A stretch of 64,000 nt of DNA from Pyrenula massariospora. Its lineage: Eukaryota; Ascomycota; Eurotiomycetes; Pyrenulales; Pyrenulaceae. The notes beneath the pieces were generated by a model that saw only the letters and a program-made list of their open reading frames with translations, was not told the origin of the DNA and did no database searches. Of this stretch, positions 1 through 11,641 are shown piece after piece; the first letter of the stretch is position 1; every line of letters begins with the position of its first letter. The stretch covers positions 124,001 through 188,000 of the forward strand of contig JAGFMI010000022.1 in assembly GCA_021030905.1 (NCBI GenBank). Reading direction: 5' to 3'. Position numbers and translations under genes: made by a program.

Positions 1-2
1 GC

Positions 3-3000
3 CAGAAGGTACATCCCTCGTCGCGCGATTTCTACGGAGCGCTAAGCTATCTCCTAATCCTAGGAACGCCGGCTCCGCTCCACAATCAGCAATCCAGACA
101 TGATGGCCGCAACCCAGGCACATCCACCGAGAGTGACGAGACGGCTCTTGGAATTACTCGCGCCGGAACATGGGGAGAAAAAGATGCCGTTCCTCCCATC
201 AGCCACGAAGAGGCGACGCAAGATTTCGAGACACTTCGCAAAGAACTCTCCGAGGTAAGCCAGCAACGGACAAGGAGCAGGGCATCGACTATCCGAACCA
301 AGAGCCATTTGTCGCACACACAGACCAATCGAACAAACTCAAGGAGAACTAGAACAAGAGACTCGACCGTCTCTGACGAAGGTCCGATTTCCAGTGATGC
401 GATCGGGGAAGGCAAAGATTTTGAATTGGATGGGTTTCTGAAGGAGGGACATTTTGAAAAGAGGACTGAAGCCGGAGAGTCGGCTAAGAAGGTTGGAGTC
501 ATCTTCAAAGACCTTTCCGTGAAGGGATTTGGTGCGACCGCTGTGCTCGTGAAAGATCTACCGCAAGCGATTCTTGGGACGTTTGGTCCTGATTTCTACC
601 ATTTGATCTGCCGATTCATTCCTCAACTCGATTTTGGGCAAAAACCACCAACTCGGACTCTATTAAACGAGTTCACAGGTGTTGTGAAAGATGGAGAGAT
701 GATGCTGGTTCTTGGACGCCCCGGTTCGGGATGCACCACCTTCCTCAAAGCTATTGCCAATGACCGCGCCTCTTATGCGGAAGTATCAGGGGACGTCACA
801 TATGGTGGCATCTCTGCTGAGGAACAAAGACGCTCGTACAAGGGTGAAGTCGTTTACATGCCTGAAGATGACCAGCATCTTCCTGCCCTTAACGTATGGC
901 AGACGTTGAAGTTTTCCCTGATGACCAAGACTAGGAAAAACTATGCCAGCGACATCCCCGTGGTCATCAACGCACTTCTTAGAATGTTTGGCATAACGCA
1001 TACTGCGGGAACATTGGTGGGAAATGAGTTTGTAAGAGGTGTTTCAGGGGGTGAGCGTAAGCGTGTCAGCATTGCCGAGACACTCGCTACCAAATCGGCT
1101 GTTGTGTGCTGGGATAATTCAACCCGTGGCCTCGACGCCTCCACCGCCTTGGATTATGCGCGATCGTTAAGAGTGATGACCGATATCTCAAATCGGACGA
1201 CTTTAGTCACCCTATACCAGGCAGGGCAAGAAATATATGACCTGATGGACAAGGTTCTTGTAATTGAAGAGGGCAGATGTATCTTCCAAGGTGCAGCAAA
1301 TGAGGCCAAAGCCTACTTTGAAGGCCTCGGATTCTTTTGCCCACAGAGACAGACTACTGCAGATTTCTTGACGTCAATTGGCGATCTGAACGAACGGCAG
1401 TTTCAGACCGGTCGTGAACGCGAAGCACCAAAAACTGCAAAAGATCTGGAAGAGGCCTTCAGACACTCAAAGCAATACCAGAACGTGCTAAGAGAGGTGA
1501 AAGACTACGAGCAGCAACTCCAAGAAAGCGAACATGCTGATGCTCGCCAATTTCAGTCCGCTGTCGGTGAGACCAAAAGTAAGCATGTGTCGAAAAGTTC
1601 CAGTTATACTGTTTCATTTCCCCGCCAGGTGTGGGCCTGCACTCTAAGAGAATTTTGGTTGCTATGGGGTGACAAGACCACCCTCTACACGAAAGCTTTC
1701 ACTTTAGTTTCTATTGGTCTCATTGTTGGCTCCCTCTTTTATGGTGAGAGCCTTGATTCGTCTGGCGCCTTTTCCCGGGGTGGTGCGCTTTACATGTCGA
1801 TTGTTTTCTTGGGCTTCTTGCAATTGACCGAGTTGATGAAAGCGGTGTCAGGTCGGGACGTTATTTCCAGACACAACCAGTACGCCTTTTATCGACCCTC
1901 GGCCGTCGCGATCGCCCGTGTCATCCTCGACTTCCCGGTCCTTCTTGTGGAGGTCATTGTCTTTGGAATTCTCATGTATTTTATGAGTGATCTGGATGTG
2001 GATGTGTCAAAATTCTTCATCTTTGAGCTATTCATCTATTCTACTCTAATTTGTTTTACGGCATTGTACCGTATGTTTGCAGCACTTTCACCGACGATTG
2101 ATGACGCTGTCCGCTATGCTGGCATTGCATTCATCATACTCGTCCTCTACAATGGCTATATGATCCTGAAGCCTCAGCTCGTTCAACGGTATATTTGGTT
2201 TGGATGGCTCTATTATATCGTTCCACTCAGCTACTCATTTGAAGGCGTCTTGACAAATGAATTTAGCGACAGAAATCTTCAGTGTGCTCCTTCCCAGTTG
2301 TTCCCTCAAGGATCGGCTGCACGCCCGCCGTATCAAAGCTGTACTCTCACGGGATCTCAGCTTGGACAAACAGTGGTTCCGGGCTCCCAGTATTTACAGT
2401 CTAACTACCAGTATACACGATCGCATCTATGGAGAAATTTTGGCGTGGTGATCGCCTTCACCGTGCTGTACATCTTGATCACTGCTGTGGCCTCGGAGCT
2501 ATTTTCATTTGCTGGTGGAGGCGGAGGAGCACTAGTGTTCAAGAAATCGACAAAAGCGAAACGAGCATTGAGACAAGACGCTCAAGCTAATGATGAAGAG
2601 AAGATCAGAGACCCGCAAAGTAGCTCCAGTTCAACCCGGAGTCCTAACTCAGACGACAAAGGAGCCGACTTTTCCGAGATATCCAAGCGCGGAAGTATTT
2701 TTACCTGGAAGAATGTGGAATACACAGTGCCTACTCAAGGTGGGCATCGCAAGATTCTTGATAAAATCCATGGGTACGCTAAGCCTGGAGTCATGATTGC
2801 TCTGATGGGCGCATCTGGAGCGGGGAAGACGACGCTCCTGAATACACTCGCCCAGCGACAGTCATTGGGTGTGGTATCAGGGGAGATGCTGGTAGATGGG
2901 CGTCCTCTTGGGCCAGACTTCCAGCGAGGTACTGGTTTCTGTGAGCAAATGGATCTACACGACGGTACTCAGACGATCCGAGAAGCACTAGTCTTCTCGG

Positions 3001-4741
3001 CTGTCCTACGTCAGAACCGGAGCACTCCAGAAAAGAAAAAGCTGGACTATGTTGAGAAAATCATTGATCTTCTGGAGCTCCAAGACATTCAGGATGCTTT
3101 GATCATGTCTCTTGGAGTGGAGCAGAGGAAGCGATTGACAATAGGGGTTGAGCTTGCTGCAAAGCCTTCTTCACTTCTGTTCTTAGACGAGCCAACTTCT
3201 GGGCTTGATAGCCAGTCCGCTTTCTCAATTGTACGCTTCCTGCGGAAACTCGCAGATGCTGGGCAGGCTATTGTCTGCACCATCCACCAGCCATCATCGA
3301 CTTTAATCCAACAATTTGACAGAATCCTAGCCCTCAATGGGCACGGAAGTACCTATTATTTCGGCAAGATTGGAGATAATGGTTCTATTGTCACGAGGTT
3401 TTTTGCTGACCGTGGAACCATCTGCCCACCGGAGAAGAATGTAGCTGAATTCATTCTTGAGACTGCTGCCAAAGGAGGAAAGCGTGGACCTGATGGGAAG
3501 AGACTAGATTGGAGCAGAGAATGGAAAGAGTCAAAAGAGAACAAAGAACTCCTTGCGGAGATTGAGGCTCTCAAAACAGAACGGCAAAAGCTGCCTGCAC
3601 CAGAGGCAAAGACGCTTCACGAATTTGCTGCTCCTCTTTGGCTCCAGATTGTTGCACTCACCAAACGTACATTCATCCAACAATGGCGGGATCCGTCCTA
3701 TCTCTACGGCAAGCTGTTTGTCAGTGTGATTGTGGGAATCTTCAACGGCTTTACATTCTGGCAATTGGGGAACACAATCACCTATCTCCACGATCGCCTC
3801 TTCTCTCCCTTCTTCGTGGTGGTGATTGCTCCTCCTGTCCTCAACGCTGTTCTGCCGAGATTCTATATGAACCGAGCGCTATGGGAGGCGAGGGAATATC
3901 CGAGCCGTATCTATGGCTGGATTGCCTTCTGCACCGCCCAAGTAGTCAGCGAAATACCTGCAGCCATCGTTGGTGGAGTGGTCTACTGGCTCTGCTGGTA
4001 TTACCCTGTTGGCTTGCCCACGGACAGCTCCACGGCCGGATACGTCTTTCTAATGACGATGCTCTACTTCCTCTTTCAAGCAAGCTGGGGTCAATGGATA
4101 TGTGCATTCGCGCCAAGCTTCACGGTCATCTCGAACGTCCTACCCTTCTTCTTAGTAATTTTCAGTGTATTCAATGGAGTTTTCCGTCCATATGACCAGC
4201 TTCCTGTATTCTGGCGATATTGGGTCTACTATGCTAACCCATCGACTTATTGTGAGTCTAACCCAATTCTGTGCCTCGGCAATATTGGCTAATCATCGTA
4301 TCAGATATCGGCGGCGTGCTCTCCGCGACGATGAGCAACATTCAGGTACAGTGTGCGCCTTCTGAGCTGACACGTTTCGATTCTCCTCCCGGCCAAACCT
4401 GCATGCAATATGCAGGGTCTTACGTGCAGAGCATTGGCCATGGCTACCTCAGTAACCCGTCCGCGACTTCGAACTGCGGCTACTGCCCATACGCGGATGG
4501 CACCGAATATCTCCGTACCCTCAACATATCGCCCGATGAGAGGTGGCGGGACTTTGGCATATTTCTAGCATTTAACGTAAGTAATTGGGCGTTAGTCTTC
4601 TTTTTCATCTACACCGTAAGAGTAAGGCAGTGGACTTTCGGTTTTGGTTGGGTATTTGGTATCGCCGAAAGGGCCATAGACAACTTCTTTGGTCTTTTCA
4701 GGCCTAAGAGAGAGAAAGTGGGAGCGAATGAGGCAGCATAG
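3..4741 (+). CDS. PDR-type ABC transporter (ABCG full transporter), 5' partial
   Basis: ATP-driven drug/metabolite efflux pump of the fungal plasma membrane, with order NBD-TMD-NBD-TMD. The first NBD has a CDR-type Walker A (GRPGSGCTT, near 714), the signature VSGGERKRVS and the degenerate Walker B WDNSTRGLD. The second has Walker A GASGAGKTT (near 2807), a variant signature VEQRKRLTIG and Walker B LFLDEPTSGLD. Hydrophobic helices follow each NBD. One intron at 4252-4304 joins NPSTYY to IGGVLSATMSN; the stop is 4739-4741. The frame stays open to base 3 with no in-frame ATG, and the N-terminal Ser/Thr/Arg-rich part typical of the family is visible from about base 60, so the start codon is probably upstream of the window. 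A possible intron at 9-63 (GTACAT...CTAG) would connect an outside first exon. Such pumps often lie beside secondary-metabolite genes, but this one is 14 kb from the UstYa block. Confidence 0.93.
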
Positions 4742-4783
4742 ATGCGTTGGAAGCATCGAAACGACAGCAAGACGTTCATGTCA

Positions 4784-4789
4784 AATAAA
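4784..4789 (+). promoter_or_regulatory. Candidate polyadenylation signal AATAAA
   Basis: A perfect AATAAA lies 43 bp after the stop codon of the ABC transporter, a usual distance for a fungal 3' end. Sequence match only. Confidence 0.4.
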
Positions 4790-5569
4790 GATTCCAGAGT
4801 TCTCGAAGACTCGTGATATCATGTGACTTGTACCATCGCGGGTAAACATCGGCGTCTCTGTCTCCAGTCCGCCGGACAAACTTGGCGTGGGAAGAGAGGC
4901 GCTTTTCGATTCCCGGACATCAAATTTCCCGTCATTTACAATCAACACTTTAATCAAAATGTACACGGAAAAATCCCGTCCCTTATCTGACCCACGATTC
5001 GCGGTCTTCGGCGCTGCTCTCCAACATTGCATCTACCGCCCTGCGTCCTGGCAGAAGCCTCCACAACTTATGCAAATAGGGTAGCTCAGCGCTATGGCTA
5101 CTTTCCAGTGTACTGCATTGAAGGCTCACCGAGCAGGGGACACTTGCGAGACAGCTCCGTCGAGCCTTTATACCTAGGAAGACTCCACCTCTTGCCCTGC
5201 AGAACTTCTTTTAGACTGGAATGGGTCTAGAACATGCTCCCGCCCGAGATGAAAGTGCCGCCTCCCAACTTGATCTTCAGCCTTACTATATTGAGTGCGG
5301 AATGGTGATTGCGGACAGTCTCCTGGACAGTAGCAATCTTGAATTACTACCGCTTTGTTCTTGTAGGCCGGATGCCTTACCGGAAGGTAGGCTTGTATCA
5401 TTTGTGATTAGGCTTTGGACCCATTAGACCTCTTTTTGTAAGGCTTCATTTTTCCGTGAACCATTTCAGACGCTGGTTCTTGTCGTTCAAATAAAATTCC
5501 TTGTTTCCTCTTCGTTCCTCTGCCTTGGTTCTCGATTTGACATTCGTTTTCTGGACTTTTTCATTCAAA
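4790..5569. other. Intergenic, transporter to mannanase
   Basis: No supportable gene. The part from about 5430 is rich in T and C and looks like the leader of the mannanase gene. Confidence 0.5.
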
Positions 5570-7065
5570 ATGAAGCTTTCTACTTCTGTACTCCTTGCTT
5601 GTTTGGAGGCGGTCTACGCCCAACAGTCTGCATGGGGCCAATGTGAGCTATCTTGGAGTTTCGCACTGTTTGTGAATAGCTTGCTGATGACAGCCTTTAG
5701 GTGGTGGCATTGGTTGGACTGGAGCCACGACATGCGTCGGTGGCTACACATGCTCCGTACAAAATGATTACTACTCGCAATGCATTCCTGGCACAGGTAA
5801 GGTTGTTCCTCTGATGCCGGTCACAATGGTTGAGAATGTCAAGTATCGAGTGCTACGACCAAAGCCAGCTCTACAACCAGCAAAGTCGCAACAACGCTAA
5901 GCACGAGCACAAAGGCAGCATCGACAGGCTCCAAATCGACCTCTGCGGCCTCAGCCCCAACTAGCACCGGCTTTGCCCATACGGATGGGACCAAATTCAA
6001 CATTGATGGTGTGAGCAAGTACTTTGCTGGTACTAATAGCTACTGGATCGGCTTCCTAACGAACAATGCCGATGTTGATCTCGTCATGTCTCATCTTCAG
6101 ACCTCTGGCATAAAGGTTCTCCGGGTCTGGGGCTTCAACGACGTCACCTCTGTTCCCGGGTCGGGCACGGTGTATTATCAATATCTTTCTTCCAGTGGTT
6201 CGACTATCAACACTGGTGCAAATGGCCTACAGCGGCTAGACTACGTTGTCCAATCCGCCGCTGCACATGACATTAAACTCATCATCAATTTCGTATGGTC
6301 TCTACTTTGCCTGGTAATCTGAGTATCCCCCACTAACGACTCTGCTAGGTCAACAATTGGTCTGACTACGGCGGTATGCCTGCCTATGTTACTGCCTTCG
6401 GTGGCACCCAACAAACGTGGTACACCAACACAGCCGCCCAAGCTCAGTACCAGAAGTATATTGCGGCCGTCGTCTCCCGCTACAAGACATCTTCGGCAGT
6501 CTTCGCCTGGGAGCTCGCCAATGAACCCCGCTGTAATGGCTGTGCAACAAGTGTGATTAACAGTTGGGCGAAGACCACGAGCGCGTATATCAAGAGTTTA
6601 GATCCGAATCATATGGTCACCCTCGGCGACGAGGGTTTCAATCCCTCCTCCGGAGATGGATCGTACCCTTACCAGACAGGCGAAGGCGTTTCATTTTCGC
6701 AGAATTTGGCAATCTCCACACTTGACTTCGGTACCTTTCACATGTACCCCTCCTCATGGGGCGTTGACTCGGGAAGCTGGGCAACAGGATGGATCCAGGC
6801 CCATGGCGCTGCATGTGTGGCAGCTGGTAAACCGTGTTTATTCGAAGAGTACGGGATCACGAGCAATCACGTTGCAACGGAGCAACCGTGGCAGCAGACA
6901 AGCTTAGCGACCAATGGTGTGGCAGGAGACATGTTCTGGCAGGACGGAGACACGCTGAGTTCGGGCAAGACGAGCGACGATGGGAACACGATTTATTATG
7001 GCTCAAGTGATTGGACAGGTCTGGTGACAAATCACGTAGCTGCTATCAATGCATCGGGGAGGTGA
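5570..7065 (+). CDS. Secreted endo-1,4-beta-mannanase, GH5 (subfamily 7 type) with N-terminal CBM1
   Basis: Hydrolyses beta-1,4-mannan in plant cell walls outside the cell; predicted 444 residues. Three introns (5643-5700, 5797-5843, 6293-6348) restore one frame. Order: signal peptide (about residues 1-18, ending VYAQQ), a fungal cellulose-binding CBM1 ([12 protein letters not shown] then YYSQC), a Ser/Thr/Ala-rich linker, and the GH5 barrel from about residue 100. The acid/base Glu is in ELANEPRC and the nucleophile in FEEYG; the barrel motifs YWIGFL and RVWGFND are also present. The start is the only ATG giving a signal peptide, and a T/C-rich leader precedes it. The CBM1 is split by the first intron. 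Nothing in the protein looks damaged. The GH5_7 call rests on memory of the family; the GH5 fold and CBM1 are clear. Confidence 0.93.
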
Positions 7066-7791
7066 GAACAGGACCTGAAGACGGCTGGAAATCTGATAGG
7101 ATTCACTTCGTGTACATAGCTTTTGCTAAGCTTGAGTGAGAATTTATGAAAGATTTGTTTTCATCAATTAACCCCAGAGTTGATTATTCTTCCCAGCATT
7201 GGAAGCATCCCATACGAACATTGCTCGATGGTGATATTTATGGAAGCAACATCACACAAATGCCCCCGCCCTCTCTTTTAGCAAATGAGAATAAGTAATG
7301 TTGCTTTGAAGACCAATCTCCCCATGGGTATCCCCTTTCGAAAGCCGTGAAGTTGGTCAATGGTTCGTCGGGGTGAAGGGTTCGCTAGAAAAATTCGATG
7401 AGCAAGCGTGCCCATTTTCTTAGGTGTCTAATTTGTTGAACAACTCCCGTGCGGCCTTGTCACCCAATGTCAGGTGTTGAGCGTCTAGATTTCCACAATC
7501 TTCTTGAGAGAATTGGGCTCTCTTTTGAGGCAGTAGCGGCTCGGCTGGTACGATCGACACATTCGGCACTTGATGCAATGGGCGAAGTGGCACCGCACGT
7601 CATCGATCGTAGTGCCATGGCCCAAGCGGAATTTGCTATTCAAATTCAAATCTAAGTGTGTGGGATCCATCAGTATTTCGAGCTTACTATCTCAGACTTC
7701 CACGACGTAGCGCGTGCAATCTTCCCTCTGCAGACTCCTTGTCTTCACCTGTCCATTGCGATTCTTCTCCAGTCCGGGTACTGTTTCCACG
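7066..7791. other. Intergenic, mannanase to oxidoreductase
   Basis: I see no gene with a sound start, splice pattern or family motif. Short open frames near 7449-7655 have no ATG start. Confidence 0.5.
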
Positions 7792-9012
7792 ATGAGCAAT
7801 AAAGCAGCTTGGCTAGAGTCAAAGCAGGCAAAGCCACTCGTTGTGCGAGAGGCGCCTGTCTGGAAGCCTGAAAAGGGCGAGGTTCTTATTCGCAACCAGG
7901 CCATTGCTGTCAACCCCGTAGACTGGAAGATTCAGGTAAGTCGGAGAGCGTTTCATACAGCCGATGGCGAACCATGAACTAAATCGATCACGCAGGATTC
8001 TGGTAGGAAGGACCGTTTGATACGAGGTTGGATTGAGCTCACAGAAGAATGAAGGCCGGTATGTAAGCAAATTCCCCAACATCCTCGGCGAGGATTGTGC
8101 GGGATTCGTCGAAGAGGTTGGAGAAGGAGTGACAGATCTGAAGAAGGGAGACCGTGTCATTGGGTAAACCACCTCCTCCAAATCCGCCCAACGCCACGCT
8201 TTGAATGCCTTTTCTAATGCTTCTTTAGTCATCCCATTGGGCTCATGACTACCCGCCCATCAGACAATTCATTCCAAACCCATACTATCGTCCCCCGTCT
8301 CACGACTTCCGCCATCCCCCATTCTGCCTCGTTCACAGCCGCCACCGTTCTCCCTCTTTCCATCTCTACAGCTTCTGCCGCCCTCTACCAATCAAACACG
8401 CTCGCTCTACCACTCCCCACCGTACCCCCCAATCCCGAGGGCGAAGGCCGCACCCTTCTTGTCTGGGGTGGCTCCTCCTCTGTCGGTGTCGCCGGCATCC
8501 AGCTCGCTGTTGCTAGTGGCCTGGTCGTCGTCACGACCGCGTCCCTACATAATCACGAGCTCGTCAACTCCCTTGGCGCAACCCATGTCTTCGACCACAC
8601 TGCTGAGGGCGTTGTTGACCAAATCACAGCCGTTCTCAAGGGCACTAACTTTGCCGGTGTTTATGACGCGATCTCCCTTGAGCCAACACTAACCGCGAGT
8701 GCACAAATTACTGCTAACCTCGGTGGCGGCACTGTCGCCACTACGCTCAATGCCCCCGAAGGCTTCAAAGCTCCTAGCGGCGTGACTGTCACGCCGATGG
8801 TCTTCGCGCCCATGGTCACTTCGGATCAGTACAAGCATATTGCAGAAGGCGTGTGGGGGAAATGGGTGCCGAAGGCGCTTGAAACTGGGGCTCTGAAGGC
8901 TGGAGTGCCAGAGCCTCTCGTAGTTGAGACAAAGGGATTGGAAGGGTTGCAGGTCGGGATGGAGAAGGCGAAGGAGGGGGTAAGTGCGAAGAAGATTGTC
9001 ATTGAACTGTAA
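7792..9012 (+). CDS. Zinc-type alcohol dehydrogenase-like / quinone oxidoreductase (MDR superfamily)
   Basis: Probably an NAD(P)H-dependent reductase of the medium-chain dehydrogenase/reductase superfamily; substrate unknown. The model has four exons and 347 residues, with introns 7936-7995, 8003-8054 and 8164-8228. The GroES-like N-terminal half carries VNPVDWKIQDSG and GEDCAGFVEEVGEGV; the Rossmann half carries WGGSSSVGVAGIQLA, the usual nucleotide-binding turn. Exon 2 is only 7 nt (7996-8002). It supplies part of the conserved DSG, and the three splice joins give the expected family sequence, so I believe it. Zinc ligands are not evident, as in many fungal enoyl-reductase-like members. Such proteins occur as trans-acting enoyl reductases in clusters, but no polyketide synthase is present here. 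Confidence 0.88.
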
Positions 9013-9799
9013 TATCCTTTTCTACTGGTGTCGTTCGGACATCTTCTTCATCTGCGAGGCTTCTTTGCTTGAAAATCTCGGTATCAGGAGACGTCGGTCT
9101 AGACAGCGACTGGCTTCAATGCAACGCGCCCAAGCTTCATCAAAGCCCATCGAACGGCCGAGCCAAGCCCTTTCACACCACTCCCCAACGGCCTCGAGGC
9201 GTTGCTTCTGACAGTCTGTCCAATCGTAAAGTTGAAGCCCGAACGCCCGACGGTGCTGGGCCGAAGGGCGGCATAGGAATAGGCGCCGGCCGATCGCTGA
9301 AGCGACCCCTGCTAAAATAAGTCGCTGCTGCCATCGACAACGGGTTAAAATCATATTGACGAGCCACGACGACGAACTGCTGGTGTTTCATCGAATCTCA
9401 GCAGACACACATACTGCCGAGCATTACGTAGGACCGGTATCAAGCTCCCTCTCGCCGATGTTGTAAGGCGGTCTGATCCCTCAACAGTGCCAAAGGAATC
9501 AAGAGTCAGGCCTATTCCGGCGTTAGGCGCGGGCCGTAGTTAGCTCTACAGATTTGCTTTTTACATCCGCTCGGCCTGTCAGCCCGTTTCTTTCTTCTCA
9601 TATGACCAGTCCATCGAACAGTAGACACCGTTTCGTACAATGCTGACGCGAGGGGTCAGGCTATACGCGGGCGGGACTCGGCCAAAGCAGGGCCAAGCCA
9701 AGTCATAGATGCCAGACCCCGCCATCCCCCCTGCTCCCTAGATATACCACCCTTCTTCCTCCGATTTATGAGTCTCACGTACATTCTCGTGTTGTTCTC
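9013..9799. other. Intergenic, oxidoreductase to F-box gene
   Basis: No convincing gene. A 110-codon ATG-started frame exists on the minus strand (9022-9354), but its product is Arg/Cys-rich, shows no motif, and overlaps other open frames in a GC-rich stretch. A GATATACC element near 9739 lies about 60 bp before the F-box start codon and could serve as its TATA element. Confidence 0.4.
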
Positions 9800-11393
9800 A
9801 TGTCAAAGATGATGGAGGAAAGTCGGTGTGTGCCCCATGTGGCGCAGAAAACTTCCCTACTCCTCCTTCCGCTTGAGATCTTGGACTCGATTGTATGTTT
9901 TCTGTCAAAGCCCGACATGAAGAATATGCGGCAGACTTGCACGCGTAATGCGACTGTTTCCACTCGGTATGATGGCATTTCGTATCCTTGAAGCTTCCCT
10001 AACTATTATGTGTCATTGTCTCAACGGGTTGGAGAGTGAGTTTTCCAGATCATGGCTTGCGTTTGATGGATGATGTTTTTGCGCTCAATCCCATCGGCAC
10101 TCGGAGAGCTGATCAGTCGCTTCAAGGCATCTGTTTGATCGAATCATCCTCTCCCCCGCTTCAGAAGATATCGAAGTCTTCCGCAACATTACCGAATCTG
10201 AAAACCTTGCACAGCATGTCACGGAGCTGGTCTGGAATGATCCACTGCTACCAGTTGGAAGTTTCAACAAGGTCGACAGATGGTTTAATTCACGAGACAT
10301 TCAGCGCATTGTGAAAGACACAGAAATCAAAAATGCTCGAGACGTCCTTCAATGGCTTTCAGAGTCAGATGTTAACTTTGACTACGACGTGAAAACGCCT
10401 TCTAGTTCCTACTCCTCTTGCCTATTCATTGACTGCCCTGGCAAGAAAGAAGAAGCATTTGCGGTCTTTCAGTCGATGCCAGAAGTATTCATCAAAATGC
10501 AAGCTGAAGCAGCTCGTTCCGATCCGAAAGTTGGAGCAGACGAGGAGCTGCTTCGAGACACTTTAGTCCAAAGTGGTCTCCCCAAACTCCGGACAATTGT
10601 TCGCGCAGTCTGCCCGCATTACTGTCAAGGACTTTTTGAACCCTACGGATCTATGGAGCCCTCTCGGGTTCGTAAACATTGCAGCTTGGCCAACGAAGGC
10701 TTCCCTTCTTCCTACTTCCTTTCATCCCAAGAGAAGAAGATGCTCGATCAAAAGGACATCGAAAAGATTAGGTCTATAAGACGACGTCGCGCTGGTTTCT
10801 TTTTTGAAAACGTCTTCTCTGCGGCCATTGTCTATCGCGTACTTTCAAGTATCGATAGACCACCACTGAAGGTTCACATTAGGAATTACATCGAGCCAAG
10901 TACTAGGCTCTGGAGAGACTATACTGCCTCAAAGGATCCAGTCTATTGTCGGGACAGCTGGACTGGGCCAGGTTGCTGCAAATGTGTCCATCAAAAACTT
11001 AGGGCCCACATAGCCGGTAAGAAAGCACTACCTGGGATCAGAACATTTGCGGCTTCAATGAGATCTTTTTCAGGGCCAGCAGGGAAATACCTATTTGACC
11101 TGCTAGTTACAAACATGTCAACTCTCCGGGACGTCCGTCTTCATGCATGCCATATTGCTCCCACGGACTTCGAAATGAAAGACAGACTGAAAACATTTTT
11201 AGATGCTCATCGGGTGGAGCCTATGACCTCCGTTTCGAAAGAGTATAAATTCTCCGAACGCATATGCGGCGATGAGAAGTCCACTTCTCAGGCTGAGCCC
11301 ATATTCTTCAGCTTGGTGATTGAACGTGATAGAGATATTAGAAGATTTGATATCCATGATCAAGATTGCTATGCTAATGGGAAAGAGTTCTAA
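9800..11393 (+). CDS. F-box domain protein, otherwise unknown
   Basis: Presumed SCF ubiquitin-ligase adaptor. The N-terminal segment LPLEILDSIVCFLSKPDMKNMRQTC has F-box spacing and hydrophobic pattern (about residues 23-48). Removing an intron at 9945-10116 (172 bp, GTAATG...TCAG) joins it to LASRHLFDRIILSP, the usual continuation after the F-box in fungal members. Predicted 473 residues. The rest, with a Cys-rich patch GPGCCKCVHQKL near the middle, belongs to no family I can name; the target is unknown. Fungal genomes carry many such lineage-specific F-box genes. A RING-type gene follows convergently 248 bp downstream. Confidence 0.8.
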
Positions 11394-11641
11394 GGACGAC
11401 CTCGAGGACTTGGGTCCTTTCCAGGTTCACACTCGCTTGCTCTAACATCTGAGCGCTTCAAGATTTAATCTCGCTCCGCTTCAAAGTGCAGCCTGCGAGA
11501 GAAGCTGGTGTGAAGAGAATACAATTTAGGAGAAGGATGCATACGACCGAAGAAATTTTTGAACATTATGAATAGAGAATAGCAGATACGCTAGAACGGT
11601 TTCAAAAAGAAATATTGGATTCTATGTAAGAAATATAGCCG

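Noticed and set aside
3638-4195. 185-codon plus-strand frame inside the ABC transporter
   Set aside because: Shadow of the transporter in another frame.
9022-9354. 110-codon ATG-started minus-strand frame
   Set aside because: Arg/Cys/Trp-rich composition without a motif; overlaps other frames in GC-rich noncoding sequence.
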